A stretch of DNA of 64,000 nucleotides, taken from Bifidobacteriaceae bacterium (GTDB lineage: Bacteria > Actinomycetota > Actinomycetes > Actinomycetales > WQXJ01). The stretch is from positions 1 to 64,000 of the forward strand of contig JAIRYJ010000024.1 of NCBI GenBank assembly GCA_031267825.1, given 5' to 3'. The notes under the pieces were generated by a model. It searched no databases. It had not been told where the DNA came from and was given only the letters and a program-made list of their open reading frames with translations. The position numbers and the translations under genes are program-made. Numbering within the stretch: the stretch's first letter is position 1; every line of letters starts with the position of its first letter. This document shows positions 1 through 7,702 of this stretch, piece after piece.

Positions 1-2
1 CC

Positions 3-68
3 CCGGCCGAGGCCTGGAACGACCACCTCGCCAACCCGCTGCCAGCCGAACTGCCGCTGGCGGCCTAA
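3..68 (+). CDS. C-terminal end of an unidentified protein (cut by window edge)
   Basis: An open frame runs from the window edge to a TAA at 66-68 and reads ...WNDHLANPLPAELPLAA. Nearly every codon ends in G or C, like the real genes here, so this is probably the tail of a gene that begins outside the window. No domain can be recognised in 21 residues. The DNA after it turns at once into palindromic repeats, consistent with a gene end. Confidence 0.5.
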   Translation, partial: PAEAWNDHLANPLPAELPLAA

Positions 69-134
69 CCAACCCCAACACCAAGAAACCAGATGTCCTC
101 AGAACTTGACACAGCCCACCCGGTTGTGTTTGTG

Positions 135-172
135 GGCGACTGAATAGTCGCCCATCGCCCAGTTGCCTTTCT
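135..172. repeat. 38-bp palindromic direct repeat, copy 1
   Basis: Identical to 211-248, spacing 76 bp. Each copy opens with a perfect hairpin, arms GGCGACT and AGTCGCC around a GAAT loop (8 bp in this copy, 134-153), followed by CATCGCCCAGTTGCCTTTCT. A worn third tail (GGTTGCCTTTCC) lies at 275-286. Noncoding. Confidence 0.8.
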
Positions 173-210
173 GGTTGCTGGATGGTCACCCACGGACCGC
201 TTATGTTTAT

Positions 211-248
211 GGCGACTGAATAGTCGCCCATCGCCCAGTTGCCTTTCT
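211..248. repeat. 38-bp palindromic direct repeat, copy 2
   Basis: Exact second copy of 135-172, with the same 7-bp hairpin (211-217 with 222-228). It lies 77 bp upstream of the SAF-protein start. Confidence 0.8.
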
Positions 249-311
249 GCCTGCTGGATACTCATCCACAGCCCGGTTGCCTTTCCGGCGGTTCGGGGTA
301 ATCGCCGGTCC

Positions 312-317
312 TAGCCT
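312..317 (+). promoter_or_regulatory. -10 element TAGCCT for a leaderless SAF-protein mRNA
   Basis: TAGCCT ends 7 bases before ATG 325, so transcription should start at or next to the A of the start codon. It decides the start against the upstream TTG at 277. Confidence 0.55.
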
Positions 318-324
318 TTGGGAC

Positions 325-990
325 ATGATCAACAGCCAGCGCCGCCGGACAGTCCAGGCGCTAGCCTGGCGGCTGCGTTGGGCTGGGATCGCGGTATTGG
401 CCGCCATCTTGATCCGCCTGGCTCTGCCGGGAGTGGTGGCGGCCTTTAGCGGTGGCAGCCCGGTGCTGGTCTTAGCTCGGGACCTGCCAGTTGGCGCCCA
501 AATCACCCCGGAGGATGTCAAAGTTGTCCTGGCGCCACCGGGGATCATCCCGGATGGTGCGTTGACCAACGAAGATGCTGCCATAGGCGAGTTCACCCGG
601 ACAGCTTTGCCGCGCTTGACCATGGTGCATCAAGGGTTGTTAGAAGCCGTGTCAGACCGTCAACAGCCACCGCCAGGTCTGGTCTCAGCGGCGGTTCGGC
701 TGAGCGATCCTGGCATGGTGGCTGTTGTTAGGCCCGGTGACCGGCTTGACATCATGGCCTCAGCCGGGTCAAGCGCCAGCGGTTCGATCGCTCCGGCTCA
801 AGTATTGGCGCATTCCGCTTTGGTTTTGACAGCACCAGGCACAGACCAGACCGAAGAATCGGGGTCTGGTCTGTCTGTTCCGGCGGCCTCGGCCGGACTG
901 CTATTGGTGGCGGTCACTCCAGCCGAGGCTGAGATGATCGGCGGAGCCGGATCGTGGGCTGTGATCAGTGCTGTGCTGGTCGGACAGTAA
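325..990 (+). CDS. SAF-domain membrane-anchored protein (CpaB/RcpC/FlgA-like)
   Basis: 221 residues. A basic N-terminus is followed by one membrane segment (about residues 19-41) and a SAF domain (about 46-107: VLVLARDLPVGAQITPEDVKV is read here as two pieces, the VLARDLP strand and the ITPEDV turn). SAF domains occur in CpaB/RcpC pilus-assembly and FlgA proteins and in many actinobacterial proteins of unknown role; no pilus or flagellar gene lies nearby, so the function is open. The rest (110-221) is a secreted region without recognised motif. The frame is open from TTG 277, but that stretch belongs to the upstream repeat, and a -10 7 bases before ATG 325 supports the shorter form. Confidence 0.8.
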   Translation: MINSQRRRTVQALAWRLRWAGIAVLAAILIRLALPGVVAAFSGGSPVLVLARDLPVGAQITPEDVKVVLAPPGIIPDGALTNEDAAIGEFTRTALPRLTMVHQGLLEAVSDRQQPPPGLVSAAVRLSDPGMVAVVRPGDRLDIMASAGSSASGSIAPAQVLAHSALVLTAPGTDQTEESGSGLSVPAASAGLLLVAVTPAEAEMIGGAGSWAVISAVLVGQ

Positions 991-1028
991 GACCGTCCGG
1001 GCCGGTGTCGGTCGCCAAAGCACACGAG

Positions 1029-1112
1029 CCAGGCGCCAAAGTGTTGGAGGTCGGAGCTGACGCGCGGCGGTCTGGCGTCAAGACGCCAGAACCAGGCGCC
1101 AAAGTGTTGGAG
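1029..1112. repeat. Two 21-bp direct repeats flanking a perfect palindrome
   Basis: CCAGGCGCCAAAGTGTTGGAG occurs in two exact copies, 1029-1049 and 1092-1112, 63 bp apart. Between them, 1071-1090 is an inverted repeat with 9-bp arms TCTGGCGTC and GACGCCAGA around AA. The 991-1383 gap lies between two convergent genes and holds only this structure; overlapping minus-strand frames here look like repeat shadows. The palindrome may terminate one or both genes, but no T-tract follows. Confidence 0.7.
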
Positions 1113-1383
1113 CCGGGCGCGGGATCGTGATAATCAGGCGTCAGACCAGTGGGGTGGGCGTTCGGCCAGGATGGCGGCATCATCCGCGCCATCGGCGATC
1201 GGTCGGTCGCCCCAGGCAACTGGTTGATCGGCCTCGGGGACAAGTGGCAAAACCGATTGCCAAGCCTGGCGCCGCCGGGAATGCGAGCCCGCTGGTCGGG
1301 TAGTGCCCGGTGAACTAGGTGCTTGCCCTGGGGGCGCCGATGTTTGGTCCGGTGGTGGGCCAGGGAGCATCAGTCTAAAGCGG

Positions 1384-2286
1384 TCAGTTACGCAGGATCG
1401 CGATCAGACGCAATACCTCCAGGTACAGCCAGATCAGCGTCACCATCAGGCCAAAGGCGCAGGTCCAGGATGTCTTGGAAGGAGCACCATATTCAACGGC
1501 GACCTTGATTTGTTCGAAGTCCATGACGAAGGAATAGGACGCCAGAATCACTACGATCACTCCGAGGATGACACCCAACGGGATGCCGAACAGAGTCACC
1601 GAGCCGCGCAGGCCCCAGGCGTCCTGCGACACCCCGGACCACATCAAGATCAGGTTGACGATCGAGAAAGCTACATAACCGAGCATCGCGCCGAGCCAAA
1701 TCTTGGTCATCCGGCCAGACGCCCTGAGCTTGCCGCTGGAGAACAGCGCCAGTGTCACACCGAACACCGCCAGGGACGCGATAACCGCTTGCATGACGAT
1801 GCCTGGCCACTGCGATTCGAAGAAGACAGACATGCCGCCGACAAAGACGCCCTCAACCAAGCCGTAGAGGATCACCAGCACAGGTGAAACGTTGCGCTTG
1901 AAGATGTTGACCAAGGCCAGGCCAAGCCCGGCGAAAGCGGTCAGGAAAAGCAGCCCAGGAGCGACCGGAGTGAGCAGCCAGCCCGCTGTCGCGCCAACTA
2001 GGACCAGTGCGAACAGCCCAAACGACTTGATCAGAACATCGTCATAGGTCAAGCGTCCGGTCTGGACCGGACCGGCTGGTGGCTGGGCGTACATCCCGTT
2101 GAGTGTTGCGGCATCAGGCGGGGTGTAGCCGTAAGCTCCCGGCTGGCCGTAGCCCTGCGGTTGGCCATAAGCGCCAGGTTGGCCGTAGGCCCCCGGCTGG
2201 CCGTAGCCCTGCGGTGGAACACTGGGCTGAACTGGGATCGCCCGTGCCTTGAAGTCAGGTGAACGGTTGAATACTGGATTGCTCAT
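1384..2286 (-). CDS. Bax inhibitor-1/YccA-family membrane protein
   Basis: 300 residues. The N-terminal 60 or so residues are a cytosolic Gly-Tyr-Gln-Pro repeat region (GYGQPGA units), then about seven hydrophobic segments fill residues 85-298. The order and the closing segment (FVMDFEQIKVAVEYGAP, then SWTCAFGLMVTLIWLYLEVLRL in pieces) match the actinobacterial Bax inhibitor-1/YccA-like family of uncharacterised membrane proteins. Family members are linked to ion leak or quality control in other bacteria; the role here is unknown. ATG 2286 is 6 bases after TAATAT (2298-2293), giving a leaderless mRNA. The repeat coding DNA (about 2110-2215) is a candidate for length variation. Confidence 0.85.
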   Translation of the reverse strand: MSNPVFNRSPDFKARAIPVQPSVPPQGYGQPGAYGQPGAYGQPQGYGQPGAYGYTPPDAATLNGMYAQPPAGPVQTGRLTYDDVLIKSFGLFALVLVGATAGWLLTPVAPGLLFLTAFAGLGLALVNIFKRNVSPVLVILYGLVEGVFVGGMSVFFESQWPGIVMQAVIASLAVFGVTLALFSSGKLRASGRMTKIWLGAMLGYVAFSIVNLILMWSGVSQDAWGLRGSVTLFGIPLGVILGVIVVILASYSFVMDFEQIKVAVEYGAPSKTSWTCAFGLMVTLIWLYLEVLRLIAILRN

Positions 2287-2292
2287 AGGACA

Positions 2293-2298
2293 ATATTA
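2293..2298 (-). promoter_or_regulatory. -10 element TAATAT for leaderless BI-1 gene
   Basis: Minus-strand TAATAT, 6-base spacer TGTCCT, then ATG 2286. Confidence 0.55.
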
Positions 2299-2337
2299 CT
2301 CATCATCCTGAAAGAAAGCTGTGTTGTTTACCCAGAT

Positions 2338-5300
2338 TTAGCTAGCGGAAAACGCCAGCTTGGCAATACCGCGGGCTTCCGCCTCTGGCTCCATGAAGAC
2401 CGGTGCCGTCCAGGCGAACCGGACCTGCCAGCCCGCCCTTTCCAGGGCGGCGGGCCAGTAGCGGAGTTTAGCCCTGATTGAAGGTTCAGACATGAAGGCC
2501 GGGTCATCAGTTAGGACAGCCACCTTCTCGCGCGGCGGGCCAGGATCTGGCCGCACCGCCAGTTTGATCCACGGGCCCTGGGGCGGGCCGTAGTTAGCTG
2601 TGACATGCGCGCCGCGTCGCTCTACCCGCCGTGCCAGATCAGCCAGTAGTGGGTCAGACACCTGCGGTCCGCTAGCCTCAAGCGGTTGCGGATCTGAGGC
2701 GGTGGCAATGACATCACGCAGCAGCCGGGGCCCGGCGCCATGCAAACGCTCCGGCGCCATGTCAGCGACCTTCAACGAACTGACCACCATCAGCCTTAGA
2801 CGGCCAGCTAACAACACGTCAGATAAGCGAACGGCGCCATCATCGCCACTGAAGCTGCCGAACTGGTAGAGCATCGCGCCGCGCGGTGACCGTGGCAGGC
2901 CGGGGGCAAGAATGACCCCGTCACGGCTGAGGCCAACCGCTTGGGTGGAATCGGCCACAACTAAGCGCTCCGGGCCGTCCAACGCCAGGGCCCGGGTTAT
3001 GGCTGGGTTTCCGGCCTTGGCGGCGCGCCGTAAGGCGAAGCGGATGCGTTCGGCGAAGGCGGCCGAGGCTGTCATAACAGCCAACGTTTCACCAGGCCAG
3101 CGGGTCAGGTGAACCTCAACCAGTTCAACGGTGGCGTCCACCTCAGCGTTCGAGGCATCGATCTGGCCGGTGTTACTGGCCACTTGGCCGACCGCGTCAA
3201 CCTGCCGCCAGCTAATCCGAGGATCTGGTTCGCGGCTCGGCACGGCTGGGCCCAGCGTGGCGTAGCCGCGGGCCTCTAGCAGACCAGTGAGACGCGGATC
3301 GCGCTCGTTGGCGACACTGGGTAGTAGGACATGAGGTAAGAACTCGGCCACTGCCGCTGTCAGGCTGGCCCCAGCAATGCCAGCCAAGTCTTGGGTTGAG
3401 TTGGCGCCTTCAGGGCCGTCCGGTGCGTCCGTCCCAGCCTGGGTCGCGCCGCTAGCCAGGCCACCACCAGCCAAGACCTGAGTCGCACCGCCAGCCAGGC
3501 CACCGGTCGAAAGCTGGCTGACGCCAGCCGCCCGGGCGGCATCCCCAGCGACCAACACTTGACGCCCCCGGGCGATGGCGCAGGCCGCCAAAGCTGGCGT
3601 CATGGTATCGGCGCCATCAATGATCACCAGGTCAAACGGTGGACTGCCTAACTCCGCCAAAGGCAAAGCCTGCGGCACCATGACAGGTCCGGCCAAAACA
3701 CAAGGCCGGGCGCGCAGCGCCACATCCGGTGCCATGGCGAAAGCCTGACGCAGCGAAGTGCCAGCCTCAATATGAGCCAGCTTGAAAGCCTGGCCGGGAT
3801 AGGCTTCAGCCGCCCGGTCACGCCAGGCGGCGGCAGCCGCCCGGATCGGGATCGGCTTAGTCGCGGTGTGAGCGATGTCCAGTTCACGGTAAGAATCAAC
3901 CAGTGCGGCCAAAGCCGGGCCGCTCATCTGAGCTAACGCTGGACTGTCCTTCAAAGCGTAAGTCAGCAGCGATGACCACCAAGCGAAGTCCACTTCCAGG
4001 ACGGCCGCCTGGTTAGCCGCCTCAGCCGGATCACCGGTCAAATCAGGTGCCGCCCCGGCCCGGCGTTGACGCAAATCATCAAGTAGGGGCGCTAACCCAA
4101 AGTTGGTCAGTTCCTGAGTCAAACGGCCCAGCTCAGGCAGGATGCTAAGCGAATCGCGATCAGCGTTGAGCCGCTCCAAGAACTCCAACAACTCGCTGAA
4201 CGGCATTTCGCTCAAAGGTGTCCGCCCGGCTGGTAAGGCGGCGTTGACGATTTCGAGATCGGTCAGGACAACCTCATATTCGGCTTCGATCTGCGGCATG
4301 CCAACCGGCAGTTTGGGCCACGGCAAACTAGGCGACCAGCTCAACCAGATTTCGCGTTGTGTCTCAACCCGGAGCAGCGCCTGATGCAGGTCATCAACTT
4401 GGAGGCCCGGCCGGACCAGGTCCCGGGCCTGGCGCCGCAGACGCCCGCGGAGGCGGCGGGATTGTTCAACATTATGGGCGGTACGCCACTCTGGTGTGGC
4501 CGTAGCGGCCACCATGTCCTGTGGTGAACGCTCAAAAATCTCTGGGATGAACTGGTCCAAAGCTTCACGCACGCCACGCAGCATGGAAAGTTGGCTGCCC
4601 CAGCCAGCCATCGAAGCGCATTGGGCCAGGCCGGTCCGCTCAGTCACATCACGCATGTGGGCGATGGTTTGTGTAACCGATCCTTGCCGCAACCGCCCAA
4701 GCGCCGCCAGCGCGACCTCAGTTTGCCGCTCGGTGCGTAAACCAGTACCGAGCCAGGCGGTCATATCCTCAGTCAGATGAGTCAAGCCCAGCTCAAGGGC
4801 ACGCCGCAAAAGCTGTTTAGCTTCTTCCCGGGCCGGCCCAGCCAAAGCGGTTACAGCCGCCCGGTCAAGTTGGCAGGCGGTGCGTGTCGCCGGGGATTGG
4901 CTGGTGATTTGAGCCAGCGCCCTGAGCGCGTCAGCGGGGCTGGCTTGCCAATCTGGCAGGCGGCCGTGGAGCAGCTCAAAATAGTCCGCCAATTGGGTGC
5001 AGCGTTCAGCCAGGGCGTTTCTAATTTGCCCGATGCCGTCCACATCGACAGTCGGCGCCTCAGTTCGCAGCCCGCTAATTAGGCGAGTTAGGGCCCGGTC
5101 ACGCCAGTCATGGCTGGGTTCTAAATCGAGTAGCAGTTCACCCAGGCCGAAGGCGCGTAGTGTCTTGGCGACCGCTTGGGTACCGTCCGTGTTGCCGCAA
5201 ACATACAACACGCTGCGACCCGACCCGACGGCATCGGCTATAACCGCCGCGATAGTGGCGGCGCCTGGTGCAGCGGCTGGCCGGTCAATCAAAGCTGACG

Positions 5301-6237
5301 TGCCAGCCGCTGCCAGATCCAAAACATGGAACTGTGAAACGTTCAAATCACCGACGCCACGCTCATGATCTGGTGGCCGGTCCTGAGGAATTGGCGGGCC
5401 GATTGACACCTGAGCCAGTTCTGAACGTGACACTAAGTCACCGGCTAAAGCGCCGATCACCGGATGGGTCATCATCAGTTGGCGGCTGGCCGCCAGATCA
5501 TCCATCAGGACCTGTCCGGGGTGTTCAAAAACACCGACAATCAGTTTGTTGCGCACCCTGAAACCGTCGCAGGCGGCCTGACCCATCGCCCGGATAGCTT
5601 CTAGCACTGGGGCCGGGTTGAATGAGGCGCCAGCCATCGCGTCGCGGGCCATCACCTCAGGGTCAATTGGTATGCCGCGCTCCGATAGGAGCTGAATTAG
5701 GACAGGGTTGATCCGCAGTGTTGGTTCAAGTTCTAATTCCATGCCGAGTTTGCCGCGCTCCAAGGCGATCGGGCGCAGTATTACCGGGACTCGGCGTGGA
5801 ATCTGTTCCCCAGTTGACTGGTCGATGTCATTCCAGAAGGCGATTCCTAAACCCAAATGAGTTGGCGGTAAACCATATTTCGCGGCATGCTGGTCAGCTT
5901 TTTCTTTGACCGCTTCAGCCGCCGCCATGGCCCCAGCTAAAGCTGATTTTTCCCGCACCAGTGAACGCAGTGCGGTGGTCCGTCCAGCGTAAAGCTGAGC
6001 GATTCCAGAAGGATGAGCCAATGTCAGGTCAAGAACAGTGTTACCTAGAGCGGCGATATCAACCTCGGCGCTGACTCCGCCAAGTTCAGATAACTGGTCA
6101 GCCCAAGTGTCCAAAGTGCGCCCTATTTGGGCGGCCCGCGCGTCACTAGCGGTCACCGCACCTGGTCCGGCAGCACCCGTCCCACCCAAATCGGAGTGGC
6201 GTTTGCGCCCGTTAAAAGCAAATAAGGCGGGCCTCAC
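2338..6237 (-). CDS. Giant helicase-like protein with degenerate NTPase site and C-terminal nuclease-like fold
   Basis: 1299 residues. It resembles the long actinobacterial proteins annotated as AAA/SF1 helicase with a DUF4011-type N-terminus and a restriction-endonuclease-like C-terminus. The N-terminal part (1-290) ends in FHVLDL at about 303, where relatives carry the Walker A loop; here residues 319-330 read RPAAAPGAATIA, with no GKT/GKS. The Walker B equivalent (about 867-875) is DLVIIDGAD rather than DE. The motif-III-like strand RQVLVAGD is kept. The last 70 residues (VAVLTDDPAFMSEPSIR, then YWPAALERAGWQVRF) look like the MTES_1575-type nuclease domain. GTG 6237 follows TACCCT by 7 bases. 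Ser/Gly/Ala repeats sit near residues 910-950. Likely a DNA-repair or defence protein that may have lost ATPase activity; assignment is by family resemblance only. Confidence 0.7.
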   Translation of the reverse strand: MRPALFAFNGRKRHSDLGGTGAAGPGAVTASDARAAQIGRTLDTWADQLSELGGVSAEVDIAALGNTVLDLTLAHPSGIAQLYAGRTTALRSLVREKSALAGAMAAAEAVKEKADQHAAKYGLPPTHLGLGIAFWNDIDQSTGEQIPRRVPVILRPIALERGKLGMELELEPTLRINPVLIQLLSERGIPIDPEVMARDAMAGASFNPAPVLEAIRAMGQAACDGFRVRNKLIVGVFEHPGQVLMDDLAASRQLMMTHPVIGALAGDLVSRSELAQVSIGPPIPQDRPPDHERGVGDLNVSQFHVLDLAAAGTSALIDRPAAAPGAATIAAVIADAVGSGRSVLYVCGNTDGTQAVAKTLRAFGLGELLLDLEPSHDWRDRALTRLISGLRTEAPTVDVDGIGQIRNALAERCTQLADYFELLHGRLPDWQASPADALRALAQITSQSPATRTACQLDRAAVTALAGPAREEAKQLLRRALELGLTHLTEDMTAWLGTGLRTERQTEVALAALGRLRQGSVTQTIAHMRDVTERTGLAQCASMAGWGSQLSMLRGVREALDQFIPEIFERSPQDMVAATATPEWRTAHNVEQSRRLRGRLRRQARDLVRPGLQVDDLHQALLRVETQREIWLSWSPSLPWPKLPVGMPQIEAEYEVVLTDLEIVNAALPAGRTPLSEMPFSELLEFLERLNADRDSLSILPELGRLTQELTNFGLAPLLDDLRQRRAGAAPDLTGDPAEAANQAAVLEVDFAWWSSLLTYALKDSPALAQMSGPALAALVDSYRELDIAHTATKPIPIRAAAAAWRDRAAEAYPGQAFKLAHIEAGTSLRQAFAMAPDVALRARPCVLAGPVMVPQALPLAELGSPPFDLVIIDGADTMTPALAACAIARGRQVLVAGDAARAAGVSQLSTGGLAGGATQVLAGGGLASGATQAGTDAPDGPEGANSTQDLAGIAGASLTAAVAEFLPHVLLPSVANERDPRLTGLLEARGYATLGPAVPSREPDPRISWRQVDAVGQVASNTGQIDASNAEVDATVELVEVHLTRWPGETLAVMTASAAFAERIRFALRRAAKAGNPAITRALALDGPERLVVADSTQAVGLSRDGVILAPGLPRSPRGAMLYQFGSFSGDDGAVRLSDVLLAGRLRLMVVSSLKVADMAPERLHGAGPRLLRDVIATASDPQPLEASGPQVSDPLLADLARRVERRGAHVTANYGPPQGPWIKLAVRPDPGPPREKVAVLTDDPAFMSEPSIRAKLRYWPAALERAGWQVRFAWTAPVFMEPEAEARGIAKLAFSAS

Positions 6238-6244
6238 GGCGACC

Positions 6245-6250
6245 AGGGTA
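6245..6250 (-). promoter_or_regulatory. -10 element TACCCT for leaderless helicase-like gene
   Basis: Minus-strand TACCCT, 7-base spacer GGTCGCC, then GTG 6237. Confidence 0.5.
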
Positions 6251-6283
6251 GGGCGTTAGGCCGTTGAACTGTGGGAAATGACA

Positions 6284-6483
6284 CGGCCCGGCGCGACATA
6301 GCGGGCCGAGCGCCGCTTGGCGGCCCGCGGGCGCACCCACGCCCGCGGGTGCCCCTTAGCTGGCGCGGGCTCGGGAGTGGGTGGCATTGGCTACCGTGGG
6401 CGCGGCCGCCCGCGGAGCGCTGGCCCCAAACTCCAACGAAACCACACCAGTATCACGTGGGTGCGGCCGCCCGCGGAGCGCTG
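6284..6483. repeat. Cluster of GC-rich palindromes and a 21-bp direct repeat
   Basis: The 6238-6661 gap between divergent genes is packed with structure. CGGCCCG (6284-6290) pairs with CGGGCCG (6302-6308). CCCGCGGGC (6324-6332) pairs with GCCCGCGGG (6341-6349). GCGGCCGCCCGCGGAGCGCTG occurs twice as one base over 20, at 6402-6422 and 6463-6483. No protein-like frame explains it. It may be a regulatory leader or protein-binding array for the moxR operon. Confidence 0.6.
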
Positions 6484-6525
6484 AACCGAGAACGCCGCCG
6501 CGATGCGCGCCGCGACCGAGGCATT

Positions 6526-6531
6526 TAGACT
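6526..6531 (+). promoter_or_regulatory. Possible -10 element TAGACT for the moxR operon
   Basis: TAGACT lies about 130 bases upstream of moxR in an otherwise GC-rich gap. If used, it gives a leader of roughly 120 bases containing the moxR Shine-Dalgarno site. Confidence 0.35.
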
Positions 6532-6534
6532 GAT

Positions 6535-6612
6535 ATGGCTCAGGAGCCCGCCAAACCCAAGCCGCCGTCCTGGGCGCCGCACTATCCGCGCTTTCCGCGT
6601 TTCCGCTGGTGA
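6535..6612 (+). CDS. Possible 25-residue small ORF in the moxR leader
   Basis: ATG 6535 to TGA 6610-6612 encodes a Pro- and Arg-rich peptide beginning MAQEPAKPKPPSW and ending PRFPRFRW. It starts only 3 bases after TAGACT, too close for a normal leaderless start, and no Shine-Dalgarno is visible. Codon use is like the genes around it. It could be a leader peptide or chance; conservation would decide. Confidence 0.2.
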   Translation: MAQEPAKPKPPSWAPHYPRFPRFRW

Positions 6613-6661
6613 TCCCTTCGGCTCCACCAGCGTCAAGGCGGTCTAGGCCAAGAGGAGTTCA

Positions 6662-7702
6662 ATGGATACCAGTTCGCAAGCCTCGGCGTCCTACGGTTCA
6701 GCTCCTGGCCCGACAGACCCGCCACAGCCAAGCTACGATCAGCTAACACCAGCCCAAGTCGCCACCGGCGGGGCCGCCATAGTAGCTAACGTTGAACGCG
6801 TCATAGCTGGTCAAAGCTCAGTTATTGAACTGGGCGTGACCATTTTCCTAGCCCACGGGCACATCCTGATTGAAGATGTGCCAGGCGTTGGCAAAACCAT
6901 GATGGCTAAAGCACTAGCCGCATCAATCGGCGCCCAAGTTAAACGCATCCAATTCACGCCAGACCTATTACCTTCAGATGTGACCGGCGCACCAATCTTC
7001 AACCAAGCGACCCGACGTTTCGAGTTCGAAGCCGGACCAATCTTCGCCAACTTGGTGATCGCGGATGAAATCAACCGGGCCAGCCCGCGAACCCAATCAG
7101 CTCTACTCGAATGCATGGAAGAAGGCCAAGTCACGGTTGAAGGCACAACTTACGCCCTGCCCCAGCCGTTTCATGTCATCGCGACACAAAACCCGATCGA
7201 TATGGAGGGCACCCACGCCCTACTTGAGGCCCAACGGGACCGTTTCATGGCCCGGATTTCGCTGGGTTACCCCGATGAAGCAGCCGAACGTGACATGGTG
7301 CGAGCCCGTGACCTGGGTGAACCAATCAGAGCGATCGGCCCAGTGGTTTCTTTGACGGATGTTCTCAGGATGATCCAAACCGCCCGTTCGATCTATGTGG
7401 CTGAACCGGTCAGGGACTACGCCGTCGCCTTGACCCGGGCCACCAGACGCAGCCCAGCGGTGGTTCTAGGGGCATCGCCGAGGGCGGCCGTTCACTTGGT
7501 GACGGCCGCCAAAGCCCGGGCCGCTCTGCAAAGCCGGGCGTTCGTTTTGCCAGATGATGTTCAAGCCTTGGCGGTGCCAGTCTTAGCGCATCGCATCATG
7601 GCGACCAATCCGGCGCGCGGCCCGGAGGGGATGGCTCAGGCCGCGGCCATCATCCGTGACTGCATCGCCATGGTGCCGGTTCCGGTGCCGATCCAGCGGT
7701 GA
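6662..7702 (+). CDS. MoxR-family AAA+ ATPase
   Basis: 346 residues, normal for the family. Walker A is VPGVGKT (about residues 72-78), Walker B VIADEINRA (about 131-139) and sensor 1 ATQNP (about 173-177), followed by the C-terminal lid. MoxR ATPases act as chaperone-like partners of DUF58 and von Willebrand-type proteins in maturation of cell-envelope or metalloenzyme complexes. GAGGAG at 6652-6657, 4 bases before ATG 6662, fixes the start. The stop overlaps the next start in GTGA (7699-7702), so it is translationally coupled to the DUF58 gene; a TgpA-type gene follows. This three-gene order is common in actinomycetes. Confidence 0.93.
   Translation: MDTSSQASASYGSAPGPTDPPQPSYDQLTPAQVATGGAAIVANVERVIAGQSSVIELGVTIFLAHGHILIEDVPGVGKTMMAKALAASIGAQVKRIQFTPDLLPSDVTGAPIFNQATRRFEFEAGPIFANLVIADEINRASPRTQSALLECMEEGQVTVEGTTYALPQPFHVIATQNPIDMEGTHALLEAQRDRFMARISLGYPDEAAERDMVRARDLGEPIRAIGPVVSLTDVLRMIQTARSIYVAEPVRDYAVALTRATRRSPAVVLGASPRAAVHLVTAAKARAALQSRAFVLPDDVQALAVPVLAHRIMATNPARGPEGMAQAAAIIRDCIAMVPVPVPIQR

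Noticed and set aside
135-290. CRISPR-like array
   Set aside because: Only two exact units with a 38-bp spacer; the unit is a hairpin plus constant tail, and there are no cas genes.
965-1370. Two overlapping minus-strand open frames of 78-92 codons
   Set aside because: They cover the 21-bp repeats and palindrome, disagree in frame, and show no protein-like pattern, promoter or ribosome site.
6271-6636. Open frames of 81-85 codons in the moxR upstream gap
   Set aside because: They are opened by extreme GC content, cross the palindromes on both strands, and lack starts with ribosome sites.
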